64,000 nucleotides of DNA, from assembly GCF_022171985.1 (NCBI RefSeq), contig NZ_JAJVHF010000014.1, positions 1 to 64,000 of the forward strand, written 5' to 3'. Origin of the DNA: Huaxiibacter chinensis. Lineage in GTDB: Bacteria > Pseudomonadota > Gammaproteobacteria > Enterobacterales > Enterobacteriaceae. A program made the translations under genes and the position numbers. Numbering within the stretch: position 1 is the stretch's first letter; each line of letters starts with the position of its first letter. The notes below the pieces were generated by a model that was not told where the DNA came from, searched no databases, and saw only the letters and a program-made list of their open reading frames with translations. Shown in pieces: positions 57,547 through 64,000 of the stretch.

Positions 57547-58120
57547 GAGTCAGGCTGGCGGGCGTCAGTTGGTGGCGAGAAAGGCGAATATCCGTCCGAT
57601 CGCCCTGCTTATCGTTGAGCTCAATAGACTCCAGATAGGTTGCCCCACCCAGTTTCATCGTGGCGAAGATCTTATCCAGCGGCGAGGTGACAGGCGTCAG
57701 GACCAGCGACCAGCGCCCTTCGCCAGCGTCTGTAAAATCGATGCGGAAATTCTCTTCAAGCACCTTGCGGTCGGCCTGGAACAGGGCGCGCAGAAGATGA
57801 TTGAACTGGAACATCTGCGGGTTGTTTTCTGCGGTAATGGTTTGCGGTGGCTGGCCATTGATCGCCTGCACCATGCGCGAATCGTCCAGCAGCAGCGTCA
57901 TCGGGAACGGTGATTTTTGATCCCACAGCAGGCCATTGTCGCGGGCAATCAGCATGTCGCCCTGTGAGCGCAGCGGCTGCGGCAGGTCCTTAATGGTGCG
58001 CGTTTGTTCAAAGTGCGCGCGCACCACGGGCTGTTCGGTAAAGCGTTGCTGCAACTCGTCCAGCGTAACCGCACTGACGAACGGGCTGATGACGAGGGCA
58101 AGCAGGGTCAACCATCTCAT
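57515..58120 (-). CDS. apeL: APE LolA-like periplasmic carrier ApeL
   Basis: A 201-residue LolA-related protein with a signal peptide (MRWLTLLALVISPFVSA) and the half-barrel pattern, including FEQTRTIKDLPQPLRSQG and LLWDQKSPFPMTLLLDDSRMV. It is expected to carry a lipid from the inner to the outer membrane. It starts 4 bases inside the apeK end. Confidence 0.9.
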   Translation of the reverse strand: MRWLTLLALVISPFVSAVTLDELQQRFTEQPVVRAHFEQTRTIKDLPQPLRSQGDMLIARDNGLLWDQKSPFPMTLLLDDSRMVQAINGQPPQTITAENNPQMFQFNHLLRALFQADRKVLEENFRIDFTDAGEGRWSLVLTPVTSPLDKIFATMKLGGATYLESIELNDKQGDRTDIRLSRHQLTPASLTHDERQRFAAP

Positions 58121-58539
58121 GGCGTCACTCCCATTCGTTCAAACAAAATCGCCGGGCTGACAAAACACATCTCGCGGCTGGCTTCCTCAACGGCGACCTG
58201 GATGGTGTAGCCGGTGGTGGTACGTTTTCCGCTTTGGGCATCGAAAATCTGATAAGCGATGCGCAGACGGTTTTCAAACTCTTCGATGTGGGCACGCACG
58301 CGGATGCGCTGCTCAAAGGTGACGGCATCGCGGTATTTCACCCGGGTGTCCACCACGGGCCAGACATAGCCTGAGGCCTTCATCTGGCGATAGCCGTAGT
58401 TAAACTGATTGAGCAGTGCCTCGCGGGCTACCTCAAAATAACGGAAATAGTTGCCGTGCCAGACCACGCCCATCATATCGACATCATGAAACGGGACGGT
58501 CAGTTCTACTTCTGCGGTGAAGCGGGGATCGGTCAGCAC
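58117..58539 (-). CDS. apeK: APE thioesterase ApeK
   Basis: A 140-residue hotdog thioesterase of the 4HBT/YbgC group. The motif FHDVDMMGVVWHGNYF (about 17-32) holds the likely catalytic Asp21 and His28. It may release or edit the ACP-bound polyene, though the full chain is usually transferred to a sugar lipid. It lies 3 bases after apeJ. Confidence 0.9.
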   Translation of the reverse strand: MLTDPRFTAEVELTVPFHDVDMMGVVWHGNYFRYFEVAREALLNQFNYGYRQMKASGYVWPVVDTRVKYRDAVTFEQRIRVRAHIEEFENRLRIAYQIFDAQSGKRTTTGYTIQVAVEEASREMCFVSPAILFERMGVTP

Positions 58540-58542
58540 CCT

Positions 58543-60234
58543 TTACTCCTTCTCTTTGGCATCCGGCAGATGCCAGAAATCGAAAAAATTAAACCAGTCG
58601 AGCGGCGACAGAAGCGCGTAGTGTTCCAGCCGCGCGGCGTAGCGATCGACGGCCTGCTGCAACGCCTGCTGGCGTTCACCGCGCGGCAATAACAGCGGAT
58701 CGGCAAAGGTTTCGCAGTGGATGGTCAGGGTCTTCTGCTGACGCAGGGCAAAGATCAGCAAAACCGGACAGCGCAAGATAGAGGCCAGAATAAACGGGCC
58801 TTGCGGGAAGGGGGCGAGGCGTCCCATAAATGGACTCCAGATGACGCGCCATTCGCCATTGCGCTGCGGATTAACCGCGATGCGATCGCCCACGATCGCC
58901 ACCCATTCGCCGCGATCGAGCTTCTCTTTGATGGCGATCGCGGTTTCCGGCCCGATATCGGTCACCGGGATCAGGTTAATTCCGGCCTGCGGGGCCATCT
59001 CTTCCATGATTTGCTTAAAGTGCCGGGCGTTATCGCTGAATACCAGCGCGTTAATCACCTTGCTGCCTTCCCGTTGGGCCATGGCGCGGCAGGCTTCCAC
59101 GTCGCCAAGGTGCGAGGCCAGCAACAGCTTGCCCTGTGGGGCCGTCATATCAAGCGCGTCACTGGCGCCGGGGGCAAAGACAATATCGCGATTAAGCTGC
59201 AGTTCACCGCGCCAGCTGGCGATTTTATCCAGCATGGCATGACCAAAGCGCATGAAGTGGAAAAAGCTGTTCAGCCGCGGCGGCTCGGCCATTTCCCGCT
59301 GCGTCAGCGTCTGTTTCACCTGTGCAATCCACTGCCGCGACGCCTGACGCGCCGGGCGGGCGACGAGCCAGTACACGCCAATGACCGGCCATAAAAGCAG
59401 GTTGAAGGCGCGACGGCCGAAAAGTTGCCAGACGCGGAGCATCAGGCGCATTCCCCACAGGCCTTTCACCTCTTGCTGCTTCGCCCAGTGTTGACGACGA
59501 TGGCGAAAAAGCAGGGAAGGGATGCGCGGCAGCATGCCGAAAAACAGCCGGGTGTGCATCAGCGAAATGCGGATGTTGTCCTTAAGCGCATCGAAGTGAG
59601 ACAGCCCATCCTGGGGATAGGTGACGCGGGTCGGCAGAAAGTGGCTGGTGTGGCCCTGCCAGTAAAGACGCACCATCACTTCGGTATCGAAATCCATACG
59701 CTTACCGAGTGCGACGCGCTGCGCCAGGGAGAGCGTTGGGGCGATAGGGTAAACCCGAAAGCCACACATGCTGTCCTTGAGCTGCAACGATAACGTTTCA
59801 ATCCAGACCCAGATATGCGTCACCCAGCGTCCATACAGGCGTGAGCGGGGGATAGAGTCGTCATACACAGGCTGGCCGGAAATCAGGTCGTCCGGGTGGT
59901 GCTGCGCCAGCGCCAGCAGCGAGGGAATATCTTCAATGGCGTGCTGGCCGTCGGCGTCCACCTGTACGGCATGGGTAAAACCGGCGCGGGACGCGGCTTC
60001 CAGCCCCTGAAGCACCGCCATGCCTTTGCCCGCGTTTTCGGCGAGCCGGAGCAAGGTCACCTGCGGGTGCTCGGCGGTCAATCGCGTCAGCTCCTGCTGC
60101 GTGCTCGCCTCACTGCCGTCATCGACGATGAAACAGGGCAGGTTAAACGGCGTCAGGCGCGCAAGTACGCCCGCCATCATCGCGCCGTGGTTATAGCAGG
60201 GGATCACGATGCAAGGACGGAAGGTTAACGACAT
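58543..60234 (-). CDS. apeJ: APE fused glycosyltransferase/acyltransferase ApeJ
   Basis: A 563-residue two-domain protein. Residues 1-240 form a GT2 domain like dolichol-phosphate-type transferases (IPCYNHG, VDDGS at 37-41, DAD at 93-95). After a linker with a hydrophobic stretch (about 278-292), residues 320-560 form a LpxL/HtrB-type acyltransferase with H375-x4-E380 (SHLGDVEA). It probably builds the lipid anchor of the polyene: the first half adds a sugar and the second an acyl chain. It overlaps apeI by 10 bases. Confidence 0.92.
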   Translation of the reverse strand: MSLTFRPCIVIPCYNHGAMMAGVLARLTPFNLPCFIVDDGSEASTQQELTRLTAEHPQVTLLRLAENAGKGMAVLQGLEAASRAGFTHAVQVDADGQHAIEDIPSLLALAQHHPDDLISGQPVYDDSIPRSRLYGRWVTHIWVWIETLSLQLKDSMCGFRVYPIAPTLSLAQRVALGKRMDFDTEVMVRLYWQGHTSHFLPTRVTYPQDGLSHFDALKDNIRISLMHTRLFFGMLPRIPSLLFRHRRQHWAKQQEVKGLWGMRLMLRVWQLFGRRAFNLLLWPVIGVYWLVARPARQASRQWIAQVKQTLTQREMAEPPRLNSFFHFMRFGHAMLDKIASWRGELQLNRDIVFAPGASDALDMTAPQGKLLLASHLGDVEACRAMAQREGSKVINALVFSDNARHFKQIMEEMAPQAGINLIPVTDIGPETAIAIKEKLDRGEWVAIVGDRIAVNPQRNGEWRVIWSPFMGRLAPFPQGPFILASILRCPVLLIFALRQQKTLTIHCETFADPLLLPRGERQQALQQAVDRYAARLEHYALLSPLDWFNFFDFWHLPDAKEKE

Positions 60235-60578
60235 AAACGGATCTTCCCGCTGCTCGCCGTATGCCGCTCGCTGCCGTCGTGACGCTGAAAACGGAAGGCC
60301 AGAATCTGGCGACCGGCATCCCAGTCGAGAGTGAGCGTCACCGTGGTATCGGGCAACAGCGGAGCCTGAAATTTGACGTTCTGAATGCTGTGAAACCGGT
60401 GCTCAGGGGCCAGTAATGTGGTGGCGTAATGCATAACCCAGTCGAGCTGGGCGACACCGGGCAGCAAGGGCTGTGCGGCAAAATGCCCTTTAAACCAGAA
60501 CAGACCAGGATCGAGATGTAAAACGATGTCCAGATGCTGCGGCTGCGCCTGGTGGCGCTCGATTTCATGAATCTTCAT
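60225..60578 (-). CDS. apeI: APE hotdog dehydratase ApeI
   Basis: A 117-residue FabZ/FabA-like dehydratase. The catalytic pair is His32 (GHF) and Asp46 (GVAQLDWV), Asp being the FabA form rather than the FabZ Glu. It is reported to work as a heterodimer with ApeP. I start at ATG 60578, with AGGAG 7 bases upstream, inside the apeH end (14-base overlap); a frame to 60608 lacks such a site. Confidence 0.9.
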   Translation of the reverse strand: MKIHEIERHQAQPQHLDIVLHLDPGLFWFKGHFAAQPLLPGVAQLDWVMHYATTLLAPEHRFHSIQNVKFQAPLLPDTTVTLTLDWDAGRQILAFRFQRHDGSERHTASSGKIRLCR

Positions 60579-61929
60579 GAAAAAACTCCTGTAACTGCGC
60601 ATAGACACGCTTATTCATAGTGTTGACCGGTATTTCATCAAGGATGCGCCAGTAGCGGGGAACGGCGACCGGCTCAAGCCACGGCAGCAGGGCACGACGC
60701 CAGGCGAACTCCTGTGCGCGTTTGCCCCGCTTCTGCCAGCGCTGGCGCGCCTTGTCATCCAGCACCAGCAGGACGCCGATCCCCTGACGTCCTCCGCGGG
60801 TGACGGGCAGGGCGGCGGCTTCGCAGATGCCTTCCAGTTCCAGCAGCCGTTGTTCAATCTCGTTCAGGGAAATACGCTTTTCTTCGATCTTAACGACCCG
60901 GCCACGACGCCCGGCAATGTTGAACTGACCGTTGTCGTCGAAGTGGAGAATATCGTCCAGCAACAGGCCTTCGGCCTCGTGAATCAGAGGAGAGGTCACG
61001 CGATAGGTCTCCTCTTCGGCGATGAACGTCACGTCAGGGAACGGCAGCCATGGGATAGACATCTCCTGGCGATGGCGCCATGCCAGAATGCCCGTTTCGG
61101 TACTGCCATAGATTTCGTCCGGCCAGACGTTGAGCCAGCTATGGGTGGCGAAAATATCCTCCCAGGGCAGCATTCCCCCTGCGGAGATCAGCATCTCAAC
61201 GGGCGGTGCAGGCAGATCGGTATCGAGTCGTTTCAGAAACGCCGGGCTGCTGATAAACAGGTAACGACGGTTTTGCGGCAGCGCCGCAAGCTGTTCAGCG
61301 TAATAGAGCATGGCGGCGTTCAGCTCCAGCCCTGACGCCATCGGTAAAAAGATGCGGAAGGTCAGGCCATAGAGATGCTGTGGCACCACGGAGGCCACGA
61401 TGCTGCAGCCCTGAAGACGTTCACCAAAGCGGGTGGCGAGCAGGACGGCTTCGCGATCGAGGCTGGCGATGTGTTTGACCACCCGGCGTGGCGCACCGGT
61501 GGAACCCGAGGTAAAGAGTTCGATGACGCGCGAATCCTCAATATCGGGCAAGGGCACAAACGGCGCCGCTTCGCCCTGAGAGGCGGCGACGACAATCAGC
61601 CGGCCAGTGAAACCAAGCGTGCGATCGCTTACGATGCCGTCAAATAATCCGCGTTGTTCTTCCAGAAGCGAGACGCGGCTGTGGCCGGGAATCACCGGCG
61701 TCTTCCCGGCGTGGAGCGTGGCCAGCAGGGCGACAATAAACAGATAGCTGTTTTCGAAGCATAATGCCCAGCGCTCCCCCTCCTGCTGGCGCAGTATATG
61801 CATTAGCAGGGTTACGTCGTGACGTAACGCGCCAAGCGTCCAGGTGCGCTCGCCAAGCCAGGCAATGGGCGTGTTATCCGCGCGAGGCGCATTAACCCAC
61901 TGGCTCAGAGGAAGAGGCGGTTTATTCAT
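60565..61929 (-). CDS. apeH: APE acyl-ACP ligase ApeH
   Basis: A 454-residue ANL-superfamily adenylating enzyme. The AMP-binding loop is TSGSTGAPRR (140-149), followed by IYGSTETG and the C-terminal hinge around GRRGRVVKIEEKRI. It should activate an aryl acid such as 4-hydroxybenzoate and load it on the cluster ACP. It overlaps apeG by 8 bases and apeI by 14. Confidence 0.92.
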   Translation of the reverse strand: MNKPPLPLSQWVNAPRADNTPIAWLGERTWTLGALRHDVTLLMHILRQQEGERWALCFENSYLFIVALLATLHAGKTPVIPGHSRVSLLEEQRGLFDGIVSDRTLGFTGRLIVVAASQGEAAPFVPLPDIEDSRVIELFTSGSTGAPRRVVKHIASLDREAVLLATRFGERLQGCSIVASVVPQHLYGLTFRIFLPMASGLELNAAMLYYAEQLAALPQNRRYLFISSPAFLKRLDTDLPAPPVEMLISAGGMLPWEDIFATHSWLNVWPDEIYGSTETGILAWRHRQEMSIPWLPFPDVTFIAEEETYRVTSPLIHEAEGLLLDDILHFDDNGQFNIAGRRGRVVKIEEKRISLNEIEQRLLELEGICEAAALPVTRGGRQGIGVLLVLDDKARQRWQKRGKRAQEFAWRRALLPWLEPVAVPRYWRILDEIPVNTMNKRVYAQLQEFFHEDS

Positions 61930-62509
61930 TCGGCATCTCTTTTTTTATCACCCTTTGGCGTACCAGCCACTCCGCTGCCATCAGCGACCCCATCAGGAGG
62001 TAGGCGACCAGACCGTTCCACAGCGTCCAAAGGTGCATATCGCCGTGGACAACGGTAAACAGCGCGATGGCGCCATTCCCGATAAAAAACCCACACCACA
62101 CCTGGGTGACACGTCGCGTGTAGCGCACCCCGGCAGGCGGCAAAAGGGGCTCACGGATACGGGCCAGACGTTCAACCAGCGGCATCGATGTCCACAGCGA
62201 TCCGCCGAAAACGACCAGCATCACCAGGTTGACGACCACCGGATACAGCAGTAGCCATTGATGGGCTTTTAACAGATAGCTTGCTGCACAGAGCGCGATC
62301 CCGGCGAGCGCAACGCACTGAATGACGTAGCGCATGGGGCCGGTCAGACGACGAGCCTGACGCAGGCGTAATACCAGCAGGAGTGCCATAAGCGGCAGCA
62401 GCCAGTGCAGGCTGTTATGCGTAAGACCAAAGCCGATCAGAAAGGGCCAGGCCAGCAGCATTAATCCTGTCAGTAACGGGATCGCTGGAAACGTCCGTTC
62501 ACCACGCAC
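61922..62509 (-). CDS. apeG: APE cluster membrane protein ApeG
   Basis: A 195-residue inner-membrane protein with about five hydrophobic segments between residues 8 and 180 and an arginine-rich loop after the second. It resembles the COG4648 family found in APE clusters; no enzymatic motif is visible. It starts at GTG, 5 bases after the apeF stop. Confidence 0.85.
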   Translation of the reverse strand: MRGERTFPAIPLLTGLMLLAWPFLIGFGLTHNSLHWLLPLMALLLVLRLRQARRLTGPMRYVIQCVALAGIALCAASYLLKAHQWLLLYPVVVNLVMLVVFGGSLWTSMPLVERLARIREPLLPPAGVRYTRRVTQVWCGFFIGNGAIALFTVVHGDMHLWTLWNGLVAYLLMGSLMAAEWLVRQRVIKKEMPNE

Positions 62510-62514
62510 GCGAA

Positions 62515-62766
62515 TTACTCGTCGTGCAGGAGTTGTTCTACCGCGTCCACCACATCCTGAACGGTGCGGACAGACTTGAAGGTTTCCGGTTTGATTTTTC
62601 TTCCGGTTTTCTTCTGCAGGTGAACAATCATGTCAACGGCGTCGATGCTGTCCAGTTCAAGGTCTTCATACAGGCGTGCCTCAGGGGTAATATCCTCTGG
62701 AGCGATTTCAAACAGTTTGACCAGAAGTTCGGTGACTTCCTGATAAATGGCGTGTTTTTCTGTCAT
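62515..62766 (-). CDS. apeF: APE acyl carrier protein ApeF
   Basis: An 83-residue acyl carrier protein. The phosphopantetheine attachment site is Ser40 in DLELDSIDAVDM. It is acidic and helical as expected. A second carrier, ApeE, is just upstream; the two may serve priming and elongation. Confidence 0.93.
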   Translation of the reverse strand: MTEKHAIYQEVTELLVKLFEIAPEDITPEARLYEDLELDSIDAVDMIVHLQKKTGRKIKPETFKSVRTVQDVVDAVEQLLHDE

Positions 62767-62779
62767 AACGGGTCAATTC

Positions 62780-63040
62780 TCAGGCGCGTTGGGATTGGAT
62801 AAAAGAGGCGAGCGTGGCGACGGAATAGAAATGCTGGCGCATCTCTTCACTTTCCGCCGATAACACGACGCCGTACTGATTTTTTACGGCCAGACCCAGC
62901 TCAAGGGCGTCGATAGAGTCGAGACCCAGACCATCCCCAAAAAGCGCCGCATCTGTATCGATATCCTGATCGGTGAGTTCGTCCAGATTGAGCGTTGAGA
63001 TAATAAGATTTTTTATTTCAAGATAAAGCGCTTGCATCAT
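62780..63040 (-). CDS. apeE: APE acyl carrier protein ApeE
   Basis: An 86-residue acyl carrier protein with attachment Ser42 in GLGLDSIDALEL. ATG occurs at 63040 and again one codon later, with AGGA 4 or 7 bases upstream, so the true start may be 63037. It overlaps apeD by 23 bases. Confidence 0.92.
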   Translation of the reverse strand: MMQALYLEIKNLIISTLNLDELTDQDIDTDAALFGDGLGLDSIDALELGLAVKNQYGVVLSAESEEMRQHFYSVATLASFIQSQRA

Positions 63041-63833
63041 TAATTCCTGACAAAGATTGAAGGCCTGATGTAAATCGATGCTGCAAATGCCGGTTTAACT
63101 GTCTTGCCGCCAGCGCCGGTTCTTGTTGGTGTGCATCGTAAAAATCATGAATCTGCACGCGTTCGCACACATTCACGCTAAAAATAGGTTTTTTCGGCGG
63201 TATATCGTACCACTGACTTTTTTTATCCAGCAGATGTTCACTGCAATGAATGATCACCAGCCGCATATCACGCTGGCAGCGCACGGCAATATTGGCCGCG
63301 CCGCGCTGCAAAGTAATGGCTTCGCCGCTACGGGTGCGGGTGCCTTCAGGGAAGATTAACAGCGTGTCTCCCTGCGCCAGGCGGTGCTGGCTGGCAGCCA
63401 GAAGCGTTTCTGCTTCACTGTTAATGAGGTAATCTGCCGCGCGGATCACCCCACTGACAAAAGGATTTCGCAGGAGGGCGCCTTTCACCAGACAGTCCGT
63501 TTCGGGCATCACCGAGGCAATAATCACATAGTCAATGAGCGTGGGATGGTTGGCGACGATCAGGCAGCCGCGCTCGCTGCGCAGCGCATCGAGATTCTGG
63601 ATGCGGTAATCCAGTACGCCAAGCCAACGGGTCACGCCCAGGAAGAAGCGGAAGCTGGCAGAAATGCTGCGGCGTGCCAGTCGGCGGCGTTTGGTGCGAT
63701 TACGCTGAACCAGCAGCAGTAAATTGAACCAGACCAACGACAGCAGTAGCCCGCCTGTGCCAAACAGCGCGAAGCAGAATCCGGTCATGACCAGACGCCA
63801 TAACCGATTAAGAGAGGCCATGATCCTGTTCAT
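63018..63833 (-). CDS. apeD: APE LPLAT acyltransferase ApeD
   Basis: A protein of 271 residues from ATG 63833, of the PlsC-like lysophospholipid acyltransferase family. An N-terminal membrane span (about 15-40) precedes H96-P-T-L-I-D101 (the Hx4D motif) and FPEGTR near 161-166. It probably acylates the APE lipid anchor. The chosen start gives an ATGA overlap with the apeC stop; an upstream GTG at 63845 and a downstream ATG at 63821 are also in frame. Confidence 0.88.
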   Translation of the reverse strand: MNRIMASLNRLWRLVMTGFCFALFGTGGLLLSLVWFNLLLLVQRNRTKRRRLARRSISASFRFFLGVTRWLGVLDYRIQNLDALRSERGCLIVANHPTLIDYVIIASVMPETDCLVKGALLRNPFVSGVIRAADYLINSEAETLLAASQHRLAQGDTLLIFPEGTRTRSGEAITLQRGAANIAVRCQRDMRLVIIHCSEHLLDKKSQWYDIPPKKPIFSVNVCERVQIHDFYDAHQQEPALAARQLNRHLQHRFTSGLQSLSGINDASALS

Positions 63834-64000
63834 CTCCGCGTCCACTGCCAGAGCAGCCGCTCGCCGGGAATGACAAAGGAGGAAGCGTCACTGAGATAGT
63901 GGCCCAGGAACGCCAGGCTTTGTGGCAGAGAAGGTTCCTTGCCGTCGCTGCCCGCACGGGTTTCGCAGCGCAGGGTATCGCCTGCCTCAATCACCAGCGC
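63830..64000 (-). CDS. apeC: C-terminal end of an APE gene, probably ApeC ketosynthase
   Basis: The last 56 codons of a gene cut by the window edge: the frame is open from 64000 and ends with TGA at 63830-63832, after the residues LLWQWTRR. No motif is present in this fragment. Gene order in APE clusters places the ketosynthase/chain-length factor apeC directly before apeD, so the name is positional. Confidence 0.6.
   Translation of the reverse strand, partial: ALVIEAGDTLRCETRAGSDGKEPSLPQSLAFLGHYLSDASSFVIPGERLLWQWTRR

Overview
The window comes from a gammaproteobacterium of the Enterobacteriaceae, most likely Enterobacter or a close relative. Most genes match E. coli K-12 gene products along their full length, and they keep the order of the E. 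coli treF-yhj-bcs and gor-rlmJ-prlC-rsmJ-uspA-uspB-pitA-yhiN blocks. A phenolic acid decarboxylase and an aryl polyene (APE) cluster, which K-12 lacks at this place, point away from E. coli itself. The species call is inference from content; no alignment was run.

Layout. 1-2250: 3' end of a 5S rRNA, its terminator, then murB and birA. 2325-16509: a complete type II cellulose system, bcsGFE on the minus strand and bcsRQABZC on the plus strand. 16510-31502: the yhj block (two cyclic-di-GMP phosphodiesterases, DctA, a dead M16 peptidase homologue, KdgK, an AsmA-like protein, an MFS carrier, YhjD, the LysR regulator YhjC with a divergent SDR, and the LuxR-type YhjB). 31532-36428: an accessory stretch with a catalytically broken lysozyme-fold protein, a GNAT acetyltransferase, a large HEPN-like membrane protein, cytoplasmic trehalase and a small membrane protein. 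36618-46160: gor, rlmJ, prlC-rsmJ, uspA/uspB, pitA, yhiN. 46179-50443: an orphan TerC, a HAD phosphatase, a LysR-SDR pair and divergent padC. 50468-64000: an APE lipid cluster on the minus strand, from a phosphopantetheinyl transferase and apeR through apeD, with the 3' end of apeC cut by the window edge.

How it fits together. Two extracellular-matrix or surface systems lie at the two ends: phosphoethanolamine cellulose under cyclic-di-GMP control (BcsA PilZ domain, BcsE, and the phosphodiesterases PdeK and PdeH, with a clear sigma-28 promoter before pdeH linking it to motility), and an APE pigment made by a dedicated type II PKS. The APE genes are tightly packed, many overlapping by 4 to 32 bases, and include synthases, reductase, dehydratases, carriers, ligase, glycosyl/acyltransferase, thioesterase, LolA-like carrier and MMPL exporter.

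Non-coding structure is also notable: a family of REP-like inverted elements at four loci (one expanded into an exact 86-base tandem array), a perfect 10-bp hairpin at the expected 5' end of the pdeK transcript, and candidate sigma-28, sigma-32, CRP and KdgR sites. The direct birA-bcsG junction differs from the E. coli order and suggests a chromosomal rearrangement.
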